Source of the DNA: Falsiroseomonas algicola
Lineage (GTDB): Bacteria > Pseudomonadota > Alphaproteobacteria > Acetobacterales > Acetobacteraceae
Length of the DNA: 64,000 nt
Direction: 5' to 3'
NCBI RefSeq assembly: GCF_011040385.1
Contig: NZ_JAAIKB010000006.1
Location: 124,001 to 188,000, forward strand
The notes below the pieces were generated by a model. The model was not told the origin of the DNA. It was given only the letters and a program-made list of their open reading frames with translations, and ran no database searches. Numbering within the stretch: position 1 is the stretch's first letter; every line of letters begins with the position of its first letter. Position numbers and translations under genes: made by a program. Shown in pieces: positions 16,394-25,292 of this stretch.

Positions 16394-19300
16394 ATGAACG
16401 ACATCACCCCCACCAACGCGCTTGCCTTCGAGCTGAAGGGCAGCCTTTCGCTCGGCGGCGCGGAAATCTCGGCCTTCGATCCGGGCTCCGACAGGCTCTA
16501 CGTCACCTCGAATGCCGGGCTGCAGGTGGTGGACCTGTCCAACCCCGCGGCGCCGACGCTGGTCGGCGTGATCGACCTCACCACGCTCGGCTTCGCCACC
16601 ACGGATGTCACCAGCGTCGCCATCAAGAATGGTGTGGTCGCCGTCGCGCTGCCGAATGCGGACAAGGCCGCTGCCGGCCAGGTGGTGTTCCTGAACGCCG
16701 CCAATGGCACGCTGCTCGGCTCCGCCACCGTCGGCGCGCTGCCGGACATGCTGACCTTCACGCCCGACGGCACCAAGGTGCTGGTGGCGAATGAGGGCGA
16801 AGTCATCTCCGACGCCAATTTCGGCGGCGAGGGTTCGGTTTCCATCATCGACATCAGCGGTGGCTTCTCCGCCCCCACCGTCACCACCGCCGGCTTCACC
16901 GCCTTCAACGGCCAGGAAGCGGCGCTGCGGGCGGAGGGTGTGCGCATCTGGGCCGGCAAGACAGTGTCCGAGGATGTCGAGCCGGAGTACATCGCCGTTT
17001 CCGCCGACGGCACCAAGGCGATGGTCACGCTGCAGGAGGCGAATGCGGTCGCCATCCTCGATATCGCCTCCGCGACCTTCACGGACATCGTGCCGCTGGG
17101 GACGAAGGATTTCTCCACGCTGATGGCGGATTTCAGCGATCGCGACGGTGCCGGCAACACCACGCTGAAGAACCTGCAGACCGGCGCGCCCGTCAAGGGC
17201 CTCTACATGCCGGACGCCATCGACAGCTACACGAGCGGCGGCAACACCTACTACGTCATCGCCAATGAGGGCGATGACCGCGACGACTTCCTCTCGGCCG
17301 ATGAGACGATCCGCGTCGGCAGCAACAACTACGACCTCGACAATGCGACCTTCCCGGATGAGGCCACGCTAAAGACCAATGCGGAGCTGGCGCGCCTCAC
17401 CGTCTCCAATGCGCCCGGCCTGCGCGGTGACACGGATGGCGATGGCGACATCGACCAGATCCTGACCTATGGCGCGCGGTCCTTCTCCATCCTCGACGCC
17501 AATGGCAACATCGTCTTCGACAGCGGCGACATGATCGAGCGGATCATCGCCGAGCAGTTCCCCTCCCTGTTCGACGATACGCGGAGCGACAACAAGGGGC
17601 CGGAGCCCGAGGGCATCGAGATCGCGGTCATCGACGGCCGCACCTATGCGATGGTGGGGCTGGAGCGGTCGCACCTGACGCTGGCCTTCGACGTCACCGA
17701 CCCCGCGAATGTCACCTACACCGGCGCGGCGCGGCGTGACGGCGACCTGAACCCCGAAGGCCAGCTCTACATCTCCGCCGAGGACAGCCCGACGGGCCAA
17801 GCGCTGCTGGTGACGAGCAACGAGGTCAGCAACAACATCTCGGTCTTCGGGATCGAGAAGGGCTATACGCTGCAGATCCTGCATGCCTCCGACTTCGAGG
17901 GCGGCGTGGATGCGCTGGAGCGGGCGAAGAACTTCGCCGCCATCGTCGATGTGCTGGAAGACAGCTACGCCAACAGCATCACGCTCTCCTCCGGTGACAA
18001 CTTCATCCCCGGCCCCTTCACCGCCGCGGGCACGGACCCCACGGTGCGCGACGAGATCGCGAGCTTCTACGAACAGTATTTCGGCCTGGCTTCCGGCAGC
18101 CTGACGGGCATCCGCAGCGGCACCCTGCCCTTCAACGCCGCCGACATCGCCATCCTGAACGCCATCGGCGTGCAGGCCAGCACCATCGGCAACCACGAAT
18201 TCGACCTCGGCCCGAACGCCTTCGCCGCCGCCTTCGACTTCACGGCCACCCTGCCGAGCCTGCCCGGCCAGCCGACGCTGGCCAGCATCACCAATATCGG
18301 CGCGCTCTTCCCCTACCTCTCGGCCAACCTGAACTTCGGGGCGGAAAGCTCGCTCTCCGGCCTCTACACCGCCGCGCTGCAGGATGCGCTGGCCTATGCC
18401 ACCACGGCCGCGGAACTCGCGACCGGAGAGGGCATCCGCGCCGAGGCGACGGGCCGCGAGGTGGCGCCCTGGACCACCATCACCGAGGGAGGCGAGACCA
18501 TCGGCATCCTGGCCGCCACGACCCAGGTGCTGGCGAACATCTCCTCCGTCGGCCGCGTCACCGTGTCCGACCCCGCCAATGACGGCGGTATCGACAACAT
18601 GGATGAGCTGGCCTCGATCCTGCAGCCGCTGCTCGACCAGATGACGGCCGCCGGGATCAACAAGATCATCCTGATGTCACATCTGCAGAACATCGCCAAT
18701 GAGCGTCTGCTGGCGACCAAGCTGTCCGGCGTCGACGTCATCATCGGCGGCGGCAGCCATGTCATCCTGGCCGATGGCGACGACACGCTGGCGCCGGGTG
18801 ACACCGCCGGCGGCACCTATCCGGAGTTCTACACGGATGCGGCGGGCGGCACCGTCGCGCTGGTGAATACCGGTGCCAACTACGACTATGTCGGGCGCCT
18901 GGTGATCGACTTCGACGCCAAGGGCAACATCATCCGCAACAGCGTGCAGGAAAGCGTCTCCGGCGCCTATGTCACGACTGACGAGGGTGTCGATGCCGTG
19001 GCCGGCAATGGCGACGGTGTCCTGTCCCAGGCGGAAAAGGATGCGATCTTCGCCGATGGCACGCGCGGCGGGGAGGTGAAGCAGATCACCGATGCCATCG
19101 CCGATGTCGTCGAGGCCAAGGATGGCGAGGTCTGGGGCTACACCAACGTCTATCTGGAAGGCGACCGCGCCTTCGGCCGGACGCAGGAGGTCAACCTCGG
19201 CAACATCACGGCCGACGCCAACCGCTTCGCGGCGCTGGACGCGCTGGGCGGCGGCCTGGTCGGCTCCCTGAAGAATGGCGGCGGCATCCGCGCCCCCATC

Positions 19301-20857
19301 GGCACGATCGAGCCCGATGGCACCAAGACGGCACCGGAAGCCAATGCGGCCGCCGGCAAGCCAGCCGGCGCCATCTCGACCCTCGACATCGAGAATGCGC
19401 TGCGCTTCGACAACAAGCTGATGGTGTTCGATACCGATGCGGCAGGCCTCAAGGCCATCCTGGAACACGCGGCCAGCCTGAACCCCGGCAGCGGTGGCTA
19501 CATGCAGCTCGGCGGCCTCCGCGTCTCCTATGACCCGGACAACGCGACGGGCAGCAAGGTGGTCAACATCTCCGTCATCGACAGCCGTGGCAACGTTGTC
19601 GCGCGGGTGGTCGAGGATGGCGTGGTCAGCGCGGATGCGCCGGCCGTCATCAGCATGGTGACGCTCAACTTCACGGCCAATGGCGGCGACGGCTATCCCA
19701 TCAAGGCGAATGGCAGCAACTTCCGCTACCTGCTGGCGGATGGCACGCTGAGCGCGCCGGTGGATGAGGCGCTGGACTTCACCGCGACGGCGAATGTGCC
19801 CGCCAATGCGCTGGGCGAGCAGCAGGCCTTCAAGGACTACCTGCAGGCCAACCACCGCACGCCGGCCCGCGCCTATGACGAGGCCGATAGGCCGCAGGCG
19901 CAGGACCTGCGGATCGAGAACCTGAACGTCCGCGCGACCGATGCGGTGTTCCAGGGCATCGAGCGCGATGGCGGCGCCGCCGGCGAACGCCTGGACGGCA
20001 CGGCGGGTGACGACACGCTCTCCGGCGCCGGGGGTTCGGACTCCATGCGCGGCCTGCTGGGCGATGACTCGCTGGAGGGTGGCAGCGAGGGCGACCTGCT
20101 GGATGGCGGCGCGGGCGCCGACACCATCGATGCCGGCACGGGCGCGGACCGCGCCTATGGCGGCACGGGCAATGACAGCATCCTCGGCGGTGACGGCAAT
20201 GACAGCGCCTATGGCGGTGCCGGTGCCGACACCATCGATGGTGGCGACGGCGCCGACCTGCTCTACGGCCAGGATGGCGCGGATGTGCTGATGGGTGGCG
20301 AAGGGGCGGATCGCCTCCATGGCCAGGCCGGCACGGACAGCATCCGGGGTGGTGACGGCAACGACAGCGCCTATGGCGGCGCCGATGCCGATACCCTCGA
20401 TGGCGGCAACGACGCCGACCTGCTGCTGGGCGAGGGTGGCGCGGACCTGCTGCTTGGTGGGGCCGGGACCGATCGCCTCCATGGCGGCAGCGGCAACGAC
20501 ACGCTGGTGGGCGGCGCGGGCGCCGATGCGATGGTCGGCGATGCGGGCGCCGATGTGTTCCGCTTCCTCGCCTACGCCGACAGCGTCACCGAGACCGACC
20601 GCATCTTCGACTTCTCCCAGGCCCAGGGCGACCGCATCGACCTGTCCTTCATCGATGCGGATGCGGTGGCGGCCGGCGACCAGGCCTTCGTCTTCGGCGG
20701 TGCCAGCTTCGTGGGTGGCGGCGTTGCCTCCATCCGCGTGCGCGACTTCGGCACCATCACGCAGGTGCAGGTCGATGACGGCAGCGGTGGCGCGGCGGAG
20801 ATGGTGATCCGCCTGCTTGGCAGCCACGCGCTGACGGCCAGCGACTTCATCCTCTGA
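16394..20857 (+). CDS. Secreted choice-of-anchor-I / 5'-nucleotidase-type metallophosphatase with RTX repeats
   Basis: 1487 residues from ATG 16394. The open frame extends 40 codons upstream, but the family N-terminus (ALAFELKGSLSLGGAEISAFDPGSDRLYV) starts here. Residues 1 to about 490 form the beta-propeller-like choice-of-anchor I region. Residues about 495-1190 form a 5'-nucleotidase-type calcineurin phosphatase with LHASDFEGG (His497), GNHEFDLG (from Gly599) and GGGSH metal-site blocks, then the nucleotidase C-terminal domain. Residues about 1200-1385 carry many GGxGxDxLx calcium-binding RTX nonapeptides, then a FDFSQAQGDRIDLS C-terminal block. There is no N-terminal signal peptide, consistent with type I secretion. 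It probably releases phosphate from organic esters outside the cell. No type I exporter genes are in the window. Confidence 0.9.
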   Translation: MNDITPTNALAFELKGSLSLGGAEISAFDPGSDRLYVTSNAGLQVVDLSNPAAPTLVGVIDLTTLGFATTDVTSVAIKNGVVAVALPNADKAAAGQVVFLNAANGTLLGSATVGALPDMLTFTPDGTKVLVANEGEVISDANFGGEGSVSIIDISGGFSAPTVTTAGFTAFNGQEAALRAEGVRIWAGKTVSEDVEPEYIAVSADGTKAMVTLQEANAVAILDIASATFTDIVPLGTKDFSTLMADFSDRDGAGNTTLKNLQTGAPVKGLYMPDAIDSYTSGGNTYYVIANEGDDRDDFLSADETIRVGSNNYDLDNATFPDEATLKTNAELARLTVSNAPGLRGDTDGDGDIDQILTYGARSFSILDANGNIVFDSGDMIERIIAEQFPSLFDDTRSDNKGPEPEGIEIAVIDGRTYAMVGLERSHLTLAFDVTDPANVTYTGAARRDGDLNPEGQLYISAEDSPTGQALLVTSNEVSNNISVFGIEKGYTLQILHASDFEGGVDALERAKNFAAIVDVLEDSYANSITLSSGDNFIPGPFTAAGTDPTVRDEIASFYEQYFGLASGSLTGIRSGTLPFNAADIAILNAIGVQASTIGNHEFDLGPNAFAAAFDFTATLPSLPGQPTLASITNIGALFPYLSANLNFGAESSLSGLYTAALQDALAYATTAAELATGEGIRAEATGREVAPWTTITEGGETIGILAATTQVLANISSVGRVTVSDPANDGGIDNMDELASILQPLLDQMTAAGINKIILMSHLQNIANERLLATKLSGVDVIIGGGSHVILADGDDTLAPGDTAGGTYPEFYTDAAGGTVALVNTGANYDYVGRLVIDFDAKGNIIRNSVQESVSGAYVTTDEGVDAVAGNGDGVLSQAEKDAIFADGTRGGEVKQITDAIADVVEAKDGEVWGYTNVYLEGDRAFGRTQEVNLGNITADANRFAALDALGGGLVGSLKNGGGIRAPIGTIEPDGTKTAPEANAAAGKPAGAISTLDIENALRFDNKLMVFDTDAAGLKAILEHAASLNPGSGGYMQLGGLRVSYDPDNATGSKVVNISVIDSRGNVVARVVEDGVVSADAPAVISMVTLNFTANGGDGYPIKANGSNFRYLLADGTLSAPVDEALDFTATANVPANALGEQQAFKDYLQANHRTPARAYDEADRPQAQDLRIENLNVRATDAVFQGIERDGGAAGERLDGTAGDDTLSGAGGSDSMRGLLGDDSLEGGSEGDLLDGGAGADTIDAGTGADRAYGGTGNDSILGGDGNDSAYGGAGADTIDGGDGADLLYGQDGADVLMGGEGADRLHGQAGTDSIRGGDGNDSAYGGADADTLDGGNDADLLLGEGGADLLLGGAGTDRLHGGSGNDTLVGGAGADAMVGDAGADVFRFLAYADSVTETDRIFDFSQAQGDRIDLSFIDADAVAAGDQAFVFGGASFVGGGVASIRVRDFGTITQVQVDDGSGGAAEMVIRLLGSHALTASDFIL
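20187..20510 (+). repeat. 162-bp internal duplication within the RTX coding region
   Basis: Two in-frame copies, each of six nonapeptides (54 residues), beginning at about 20187 and 20349. Both open with GGDGNDSAYGG and close on a TDSIR or TDRLHG-type unit. The first copy differs from the second by scattered mostly synonymous changes, so the duplication is not very recent. Confidence 0.6.
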
Positions 20858-20894
20858 CCGGTCGGGGCGAAAGCCCCCTCCGACGGCTTTCGGC

Positions 20895-20926
20895 GGCGAT
20901 GCCCGGGCGGGCATCGCCGTTTTTCT
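20895..20926 (+). terminator. Rho-independent terminator after the phosphatase gene
   Basis: GGCGATGCCC-GGGC-GGGCATCGCC is a perfect 10-bp stem with a 4-nt loop, followed by GTTTTTCTT. A textbook intrinsic terminator 38 bp after the stop codon. Its T tract runs straight into the PhoB-like repeat array. Confidence 0.92.
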
Positions 20927-20965
20927 TGTCACCAATCTATCACTGAAGCGTCATCAAAGCGTCGC
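20926..20965 (+). promoter_or_regulatory. Tandem Pho-box array, four 11-bp phased half-sites
   Basis: Four 7-bp units separated by AT-rich 4-bp spacers: TTGTCAC, CTATCAC, GCGTCAT, GCGTCGC (20926, 20937, 20948, 20959). Each resembles the PhoB half-site CTGTCAT, and the 11-bp period is exact, so the array could hold two PhoB dimers. It precedes the small gene at 21034 and the phytase operon. Confidence 0.7.
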
Positions 20966-21033
20966 GGTGCATGGCTTGTGCGCGACCCCCGCCGCAGCGA
21001 GTCTCGGCCCGGAGGCGACAGGGCGGATCGGGC

Positions 21034-21261
21034 GTGGCTGAGGGTTGCGGGGCGGGTGCCATCTTCCATCGCGGGCACTGCATCCGCGTGTCGCGGCGCC
21101 GTCGCGGCTGGGCCGTGCAGATCACGCCGGCGAGCGGCGTCGCCGGTCGCCCCATCCTGCTCCGCAACAACGTGCCGCAGGGCCGCGCCACGCTGATGGC
21201 GGAGGCGCGTGCCTGGATCGACCGCCTGGTCGATGGCCCGCCCTGGCAGGGCCAGCCCTGA
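21034..21261 (+). CDS. Small conserved-looking basic protein of unknown function
   Basis: 75 residues from GTG 21034; an in-frame ATG at 20971 would give 96 residues but would start only 5 bp after the PhoB-like array, leaving no room for a leader. The body reads IFHRGHCIRVSRRRRGWAVQI, then LLRNNVPQGRATLMAEARAWIDRL. That layout (a short beta hairpin around a GxxIRVxRRxxGWxVxI core followed by an AEARAWID helix) resembles small uncharacterised proteins of proteobacteria. No signal peptide, no membrane segment. Its position in a phosphate-starvation block suggests shared control. Function unknown, and the gene call itself is moderate. Confidence 0.5.
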   Translation: MAEGCGAGAIFHRGHCIRVSRRRRGWAVQITPASGVAGRPILLRNNVPQGRATLMAEARAWIDRLVDGPPWQGQP

Positions 21262-21275
21262 CCGCCGCCACGACA

Positions 21276-21293
21276 ACGTCACGCCACCGTCAA
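21276..21293 (+). promoter_or_regulatory. Pho-box candidate upstream of the phytase-phn operon
   Basis: ACGTCAC-N4-CCGTCAA: two GTCA cores exactly 11 bp apart, 63 bp before the phytase ATG at 21356. It agrees in spacing with the array at 20926-20965. Confidence 0.55.
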
Positions 21294-21355
21294 GCAGGCG
21301 CAATGCAGCAGCCGTAAAGGCCCGCCACCGGAAACCGGGGGATGGACCAACGATC

Positions 21356-22741
21356 ATGCGATGCCTTCTTCTTGCCGCCACGGCCCTGACCGGCCTGGCG
21401 CCCGCCGCCATGGCCAACCAGCGCGTCGAGGCGCTGCTCGCCGGCCACGCCATCCTGCCCGCCTTCACCATGGCGCTGCCGCCGGCCGACGCGCCGCGGG
21501 ATGCGCTGGTCTCCGGCAAGTTCGCGGGCCCCGGCAACCTCCGCATCGATCGCCCGGGCGCGGTGATGGGCGATACGGGGCCGCTGCATGGCAACCGCCC
21601 CACCGGCATCGCCTTCCCCTTCATCGGCCAGCCCGTGCAGGGCTTCTCCGGCATCAAGCCGGTGGCGGGCGAGCCCGGGAACTACTGGGTGCTGACCGAC
21701 AACGGCTTCGGCAACCGCCGCAACAGCGGCGACACGCTGCTCATGTTCCACAAGGTCCGGCCGAACTGGCAGAGCGGCCAGGTGGAGCTGCTGCGCACGA
21801 CCTTCCTGTCCGACCCGATGCGCCGCATCCCCTTCCGCATCGCGCATGAGGGGACGGAAGCACGCTACCTCACCGGCGCCGATTTCGATCCCGAGAGCAT
21901 CCAGCCGCTGGCGGATGGCAGCTTCATGATCGGCGAGGAATTCGGCCCCTTCCTGGTCCATGTCGATGCCGAGGGCCGCGTGCTGCGCGTGGTCGAGACG
22001 CGGATGGACAATCAGGTGCTGATGAGCCCGGACAACCCTGCGCTGCAGGTCGCGGCGACGCCGACGGCCGGCGTCTCCTACCGCGTCCGCCGGTCGGGCG
22101 GGTATGAGGGCATGGCTTTGACGCCGGATGGCCAGACGCTCTGGGCCATGCTGGAACAGCCGCTCTTCGCGCCCAATTCCGACCAGCCCGAGGGCCAGTT
22201 CCTGCGCGTGCTGGAATACAGCGTGCCGCGTGGCGAATGGACCGGCCGCACCCTGCGCTTCCGGCTGGAACCGGGTGCCACCGCGATCGGCGACTTCAAC
22301 TTCATCGACGCCACCCGCGCCCTGGTGATCGAGCGCGACAATGGGGAGGGCGACCCCGGCCTGGCCTGCGCGCAGGGCCAGCAGCCGACGCGGGCCGCCC
22401 CCTGCTTCCCGCTTCCCGCGCGCGTGAAGCGCATCACGCTGGTGGACATGGCGCAGACCGATGCCGAGGGCTTCGTCCGCAAGATCGCGCATATCGACCT
22501 GATGGCGATCCGCGACAGCGAAGGCCTGGCGCGCATCCGCGGCGACCTGCCGGCGGATGCACCGCGGGACCGCTTCACCTTCCCCTTCTTCACCATCGAG
22601 GATGTGGCGATGGTGGATGAGGACCACATCATCGTCGGCAACGACAACAACCTGCCCTTCAGCGCCGGCCGGCACTTCTTCCAGGCCGATGCGAATGAAC
22701 TGATCCTGCTGCGCGTCCCCGAACTGCTGCGCGCGCGCTGA
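21356..22741 (+). CDS. Esterase-like phytase-family secreted protein
   Basis: 461 residues from ATG 21356. The frame is open upstream, but the signal peptide MRCLLLAATALTGLAPAAMA starts here. The mature protein matches the esterase-like activity of phytase family: FPFIGQPVQGFSGIKPVAGEPGNYWVLTDNGFGNRRNSGD, then FDPESIQPLADGSFMIGEEFGPFLVHVDAEG, a GYEGMALTPDGQTLWAMLEQPL block and a VAMVDEDHIIVGNDNNLPF end. Likely periplasmic or surface located, hydrolysing phosphate esters. Two Pho-box candidates lie upstream, and phnD starts 18 bp downstream, so it is probably the first gene of a phosphate-scavenging operon. Substrate not proven. Confidence 0.88.
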   Translation: MRCLLLAATALTGLAPAAMANQRVEALLAGHAILPAFTMALPPADAPRDALVSGKFAGPGNLRIDRPGAVMGDTGPLHGNRPTGIAFPFIGQPVQGFSGIKPVAGEPGNYWVLTDNGFGNRRNSGDTLLMFHKVRPNWQSGQVELLRTTFLSDPMRRIPFRIAHEGTEARYLTGADFDPESIQPLADGSFMIGEEFGPFLVHVDAEGRVLRVVETRMDNQVLMSPDNPALQVAATPTAGVSYRVRRSGGYEGMALTPDGQTLWAMLEQPLFAPNSDQPEGQFLRVLEYSVPRGEWTGRTLRFRLEPGATAIGDFNFIDATRALVIERDNGEGDPGLACAQGQQPTRAAPCFPLPARVKRITLVDMAQTDAEGFVRKIAHIDLMAIRDSEGLARIRGDLPADAPRDRFTFPFFTIEDVAMVDEDHIIVGNDNNLPFSAGRHFFQADANELILLRVPELLRAR

Positions 22742-22759
22742 CGCGGAAGGACAGGCACC

Positions 22760-23668
22760 ATGCATCGTCGTCGCATCCTGCTCTCCGGCGCCGCCAGCCT
22801 GCTGGCGGCACCTTCCCTCGCCCAGGCGGATTGGCGCAGCCAGTTCCGCGAGCTTCGGCTCGGCATCTCCTCCGCGGAGAATGAGCGGGATGCGGTGGCG
22901 CGGCAGCAGCCCTTCCAGGACTACATCCAGCGCACGCTCGGCGTGCCGCTGCGCGTCTTCCGCGCCACCGACTATGCCGGCGTGGTGGAAGCGATGCGCA
23001 GCAGCAACATCGAATTCGCCCGCATCGGGCCGGCCAACTACGCGCTGGCCCGGCGCGTGATGGGCGACCGTGTCATCCCCTTCGCCCGCGACCGCGACAA
23101 TGAGGGTGCCACGGGCTATCACTCCGTCGCCTTCGTGAAGGCGGACAGCCCCTTCCAGCGGATGGAGGATCTGCGCGGCCGCAGCTTCGCCTTCGCCGAT
23201 CCCAACTCCGCCAGCGGCTTCGCCTTTCCCGCCTATTTCCTGCGGCGCCAGGGCTTCGTGCCGGAGCAGTTCTTCGGCCGCACCGGCTTTTCCGGCAGCC
23301 ATGAGCAGAGCGTCATCGCCGTGCTCAACGGCACCTACGATGCCGCCGCGACCTTCTGGTCGAATGAGCGCCACGGCAACATCCAGCGCATGACGGAGAA
23401 GGGCATGGTCCCGCCCGGTGCCACGCGCATCGTCTGGACCAGCCCCATGATCCCGAACTCCCCCTGGGTGATGCGTGCCGATTTGCCGGAGGGGCTGCGG
23501 CGCGACTGGCGCGATGCCGTCTTCGCCATGCCGGAACGCGACCCCGCCGCCTTCCGCGTCGCCGCCTCCAATGCCAGCGGCGTGGCGCCGACGCGGCATG
23601 AGGATTATGCCGATGTGATCGCCGTGGTGGAGGAGAACCTCGCCCGCCGCCGCAACCGCGGCACGTGA
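22760..23668 (+). CDS. phnD: Phosphate/phosphite/phosphonate ABC transporter binding protein PhnD
   Basis: 302 residues with a signal peptide (RRRILLSGAASLLAAPSLAQ). Family features include the LRLGISSAENERDAVARQQPFQDYIQRTLGVPLRVFRATDYAGVVEAMRSSNIEFARIGPANYALA stretch and the binding-site SHEQSVIAVLNGTYDAAATFWSNE region (named here by short sections of residues about 34-98 and 178-205). Periplasmic receptor for a phosphorus oxyanion or phosphonate. The stop overlaps the first phnE gene (GTGA). PhnD proteins range from phosphonate to phosphite to phosphate specificity, which cannot be settled by reading. Confidence 0.92.
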   Translation: MHRRRILLSGAASLLAAPSLAQADWRSQFRELRLGISSAENERDAVARQQPFQDYIQRTLGVPLRVFRATDYAGVVEAMRSSNIEFARIGPANYALARRVMGDRVIPFARDRDNEGATGYHSVAFVKADSPFQRMEDLRGRSFAFADPNSASGFAFPAYFLRRQGFVPEQFFGRTGFSGSHEQSVIAVLNGTYDAAATFWSNERHGNIQRMTEKGMVPPGATRIVWTSPMIPNSPWVMRADLPEGLRRDWRDAVFAMPERDPAAFRVAASNASGVAPTRHEDYADVIAVVEENLARRRNRGT

Positions 23669-24531
23669 GTGCCGCCACCATCCAGGCGGCGGAAGCTGCC
23701 TGGCAGCAGGCACGCCGCCGCCGGCGCGGCGCCTGGGCGGGCTGGGGCCTCTCCTTCCTGACGGCCATCCTGGTGGCCAGCTGGGTCGGGGAGGTCGATC
23801 TCGCCCGCCTGGCGCGCGGCCTGCCCATGGCGGCCGACTATGTCTGGCGCACCGTCCCCTTGCTGCGCTGGGACACGCTCGGTGATGACCTGGCGGAGTG
23901 GTTCTGGGGGCTCGATCACTGGGTCGTGCTGCTGCTCGACACGCTGCTGATCGCCTATGCCGGCACGCTGCTCGGCGCCGCGGCCGCGCTGCTCTTCTCC
24001 TTCCCCGCGGCGGCGACGCTCGCCCCGCGCTGGGCGGTGTCCCTCTCGCGCCGCGTGCTGGAACTGGCCCGCACGGTGCCGACGCTCGTCTTCGCGCTGA
24101 TCTTCGTCTACGCCTTCGGCCTCGGCCCCTTCGCGGGCGTGCTGGCGCTCGCGCTGCACAGCTGGGGCGCGCTCGGCAAGCAGTTCGCGGAGGTGCATGA
24201 GAATGCGGACCTCCGCCCGGTGGAGGCGGTGCGCTCGGCCGGCGGCACCTGGCCGCAGGCCATGCGCTTCGGCGTGCTGCCGCAATCCCTGCCGGACATG
24301 CTCTCCTTCGGCCTGCTGCGCTTCGAGATCAATGTGCGGGAGGCCTCGGTGCTCGGCATCGTCGGCGCCGGCGGGATCGGGGAGGAGTTGTATCTCTCCG
24401 TCCGTCAGTTCAGCTATCCCGACATCTCCGCCATCCTGCTGCTGATCCTGCTGACGGTGACGCTGATCGACCTGGCCTGCGGGCGGCTGCGCCACCGCCT
24501 CATCGGGCCCGGCGCGGCGGCAGGCGCATGA
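23665..24531 (+). CDS. phnE: Phosphonate/phosphate ABC transporter permease PhnE (first copy)
   Basis: 288 residues, GTG start overlapping phnD. An N-terminal membrane segment (GWGLSFLTAILVASWVG) is followed by five or so more. The permease EAA-type loop that contacts the ATPase is EAVRSAGGTWPQAMRFGVLPQSLP, and the terminal block is VREASVLGIVGAGGIGEELYLSV. Inner membrane. It overlaps a second phnE by 4 bp. Paired PhnE permeases are known in phn operons, but a PhnC ATPase gene normally precedes phnD and is absent here. Confidence 0.92.
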   Translation: MSAATIQAAEAAWQQARRRRRGAWAGWGLSFLTAILVASWVGEVDLARLARGLPMAADYVWRTVPLLRWDTLGDDLAEWFWGLDHWVVLLLDTLLIAYAGTLLGAAAALLFSFPAAATLAPRWAVSLSRRVLELARTVPTLVFALIFVYAFGLGPFAGVLALALHSWGALGKQFAEVHENADLRPVEAVRSAGGTWPQAMRFGVLPQSLPDMLSFGLLRFEINVREASVLGIVGAGGIGEELYLSVRQFSYPDISAILLLILLTVTLIDLACGRLRHRLIGPGAAAGA

Positions 24532-25292
24532 TCGCGCGTCGCACCACCATCGTCGTCACGCTGGGATCCACGCTGCTGCTGCTGGCACTGTGGCGTGTCG
24601 ATGCCTCGCCGCAGCGCGTGTGGGAGGGGCTGGGCAAGCTCGGCTGGCTCATCGTGCTGATGCTGCCGCCATCGCCCGGCGGCGCGCTGCCGGACCTGCT
24701 GCGGGCGCTGGCGGAGACGCTGGCCATGGCCTTCCTCGGCACGCTGCTGGCCGCGCTGGTGGCGCTGCCCCTCGCCTTCCTCGGCGCCGGCACGGTGGTC
24801 GCCAATGCCTGGGCGCGCTTCACCATCCGCCGTGGCTTCGACGGGCTGCGCGCCATCGACAGCCTGGTCTGGGCGCTGATCTTCGTCTCCGCCGTCGGCA
24901 TGGGCCCCTTCGCCGGCATCCTCGCCCTCGCCCTGCCCGATATCGGGACCCTCGCGAAAACCTTCTCGGAGGCGCTGGAGGCGACGGAGCGGCGGCAGGT
25001 GGAAGGCGTGCGGGGCGCCGGGGCCAGCCGGCTGCTCGTGATCCGCTACGGGCTGGTGCCGCAGGCGCTGCCCATCATGCTCTCGCAGGTGCTCTACGTC
25101 TTCGAGAGCAACACGCGCTCCGCCACCATCCTCGGCGTGGTCGGCGCCGGGGGCATCGGCCTGGCGCTGTCCGACCGCATCCGCATCAACAACTGGGACG
25201 AGGCCGCCTTCATCCTGCTGATGGTCCTGGCCACCGTCGCCCTCATCGATGGAGCCAGCCGATGGCTGAGGCTGAGACTGATCCGCGCGTAA
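24528..25292 (+). CDS. phnE: Phosphonate/phosphate ABC transporter permease PhnE (second copy)
   Basis: 254 residues, ATGA overlap with the first phnE. Membrane segments begin at VVTLGSTLLLLALWRVD. The ATPase-contact loop is QVEGVRGAGASRLLVIRYGLVPQALP, and the terminal block is NTRSATILGVVGAGGIGLALSDRI. It forms the permease with the first copy as a likely heterodimer. Its last 31 bp overlap the acyltransferase gene, showing tight operon packing. The missing ATPase must be supplied from elsewhere in the genome. Confidence 0.92.
   Translation: MIARRTTIVVTLGSTLLLLALWRVDASPQRVWEGLGKLGWLIVLMLPPSPGGALPDLLRALAETLAMAFLGTLLAALVALPLAFLGAGTVVANAWARFTIRRGFDGLRAIDSLVWALIFVSAVGMGPFAGILALALPDIGTLAKTFSEALEATERRQVEGVRGAGASRLLVIRYGLVPQALPIMLSQVLYVFESNTRSATILGVVGAGGIGLALSDRIRINNWDEAAFILLMVLATVALIDGASRWLRLRLIRA

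Noticed and set aside
18677-20935. Long minus-strand frame opposite the RTX phosphatase
   Set aside because: Periodic Ile/Gly/Ala composition mirrors the RTX repeats on the other strand; no domain recognised.
21290-23713. 807-codon minus-strand frame opposite phytase and phnD
   Set aside because: Antisense shadow; low-complexity His/Gly/Arg composition.
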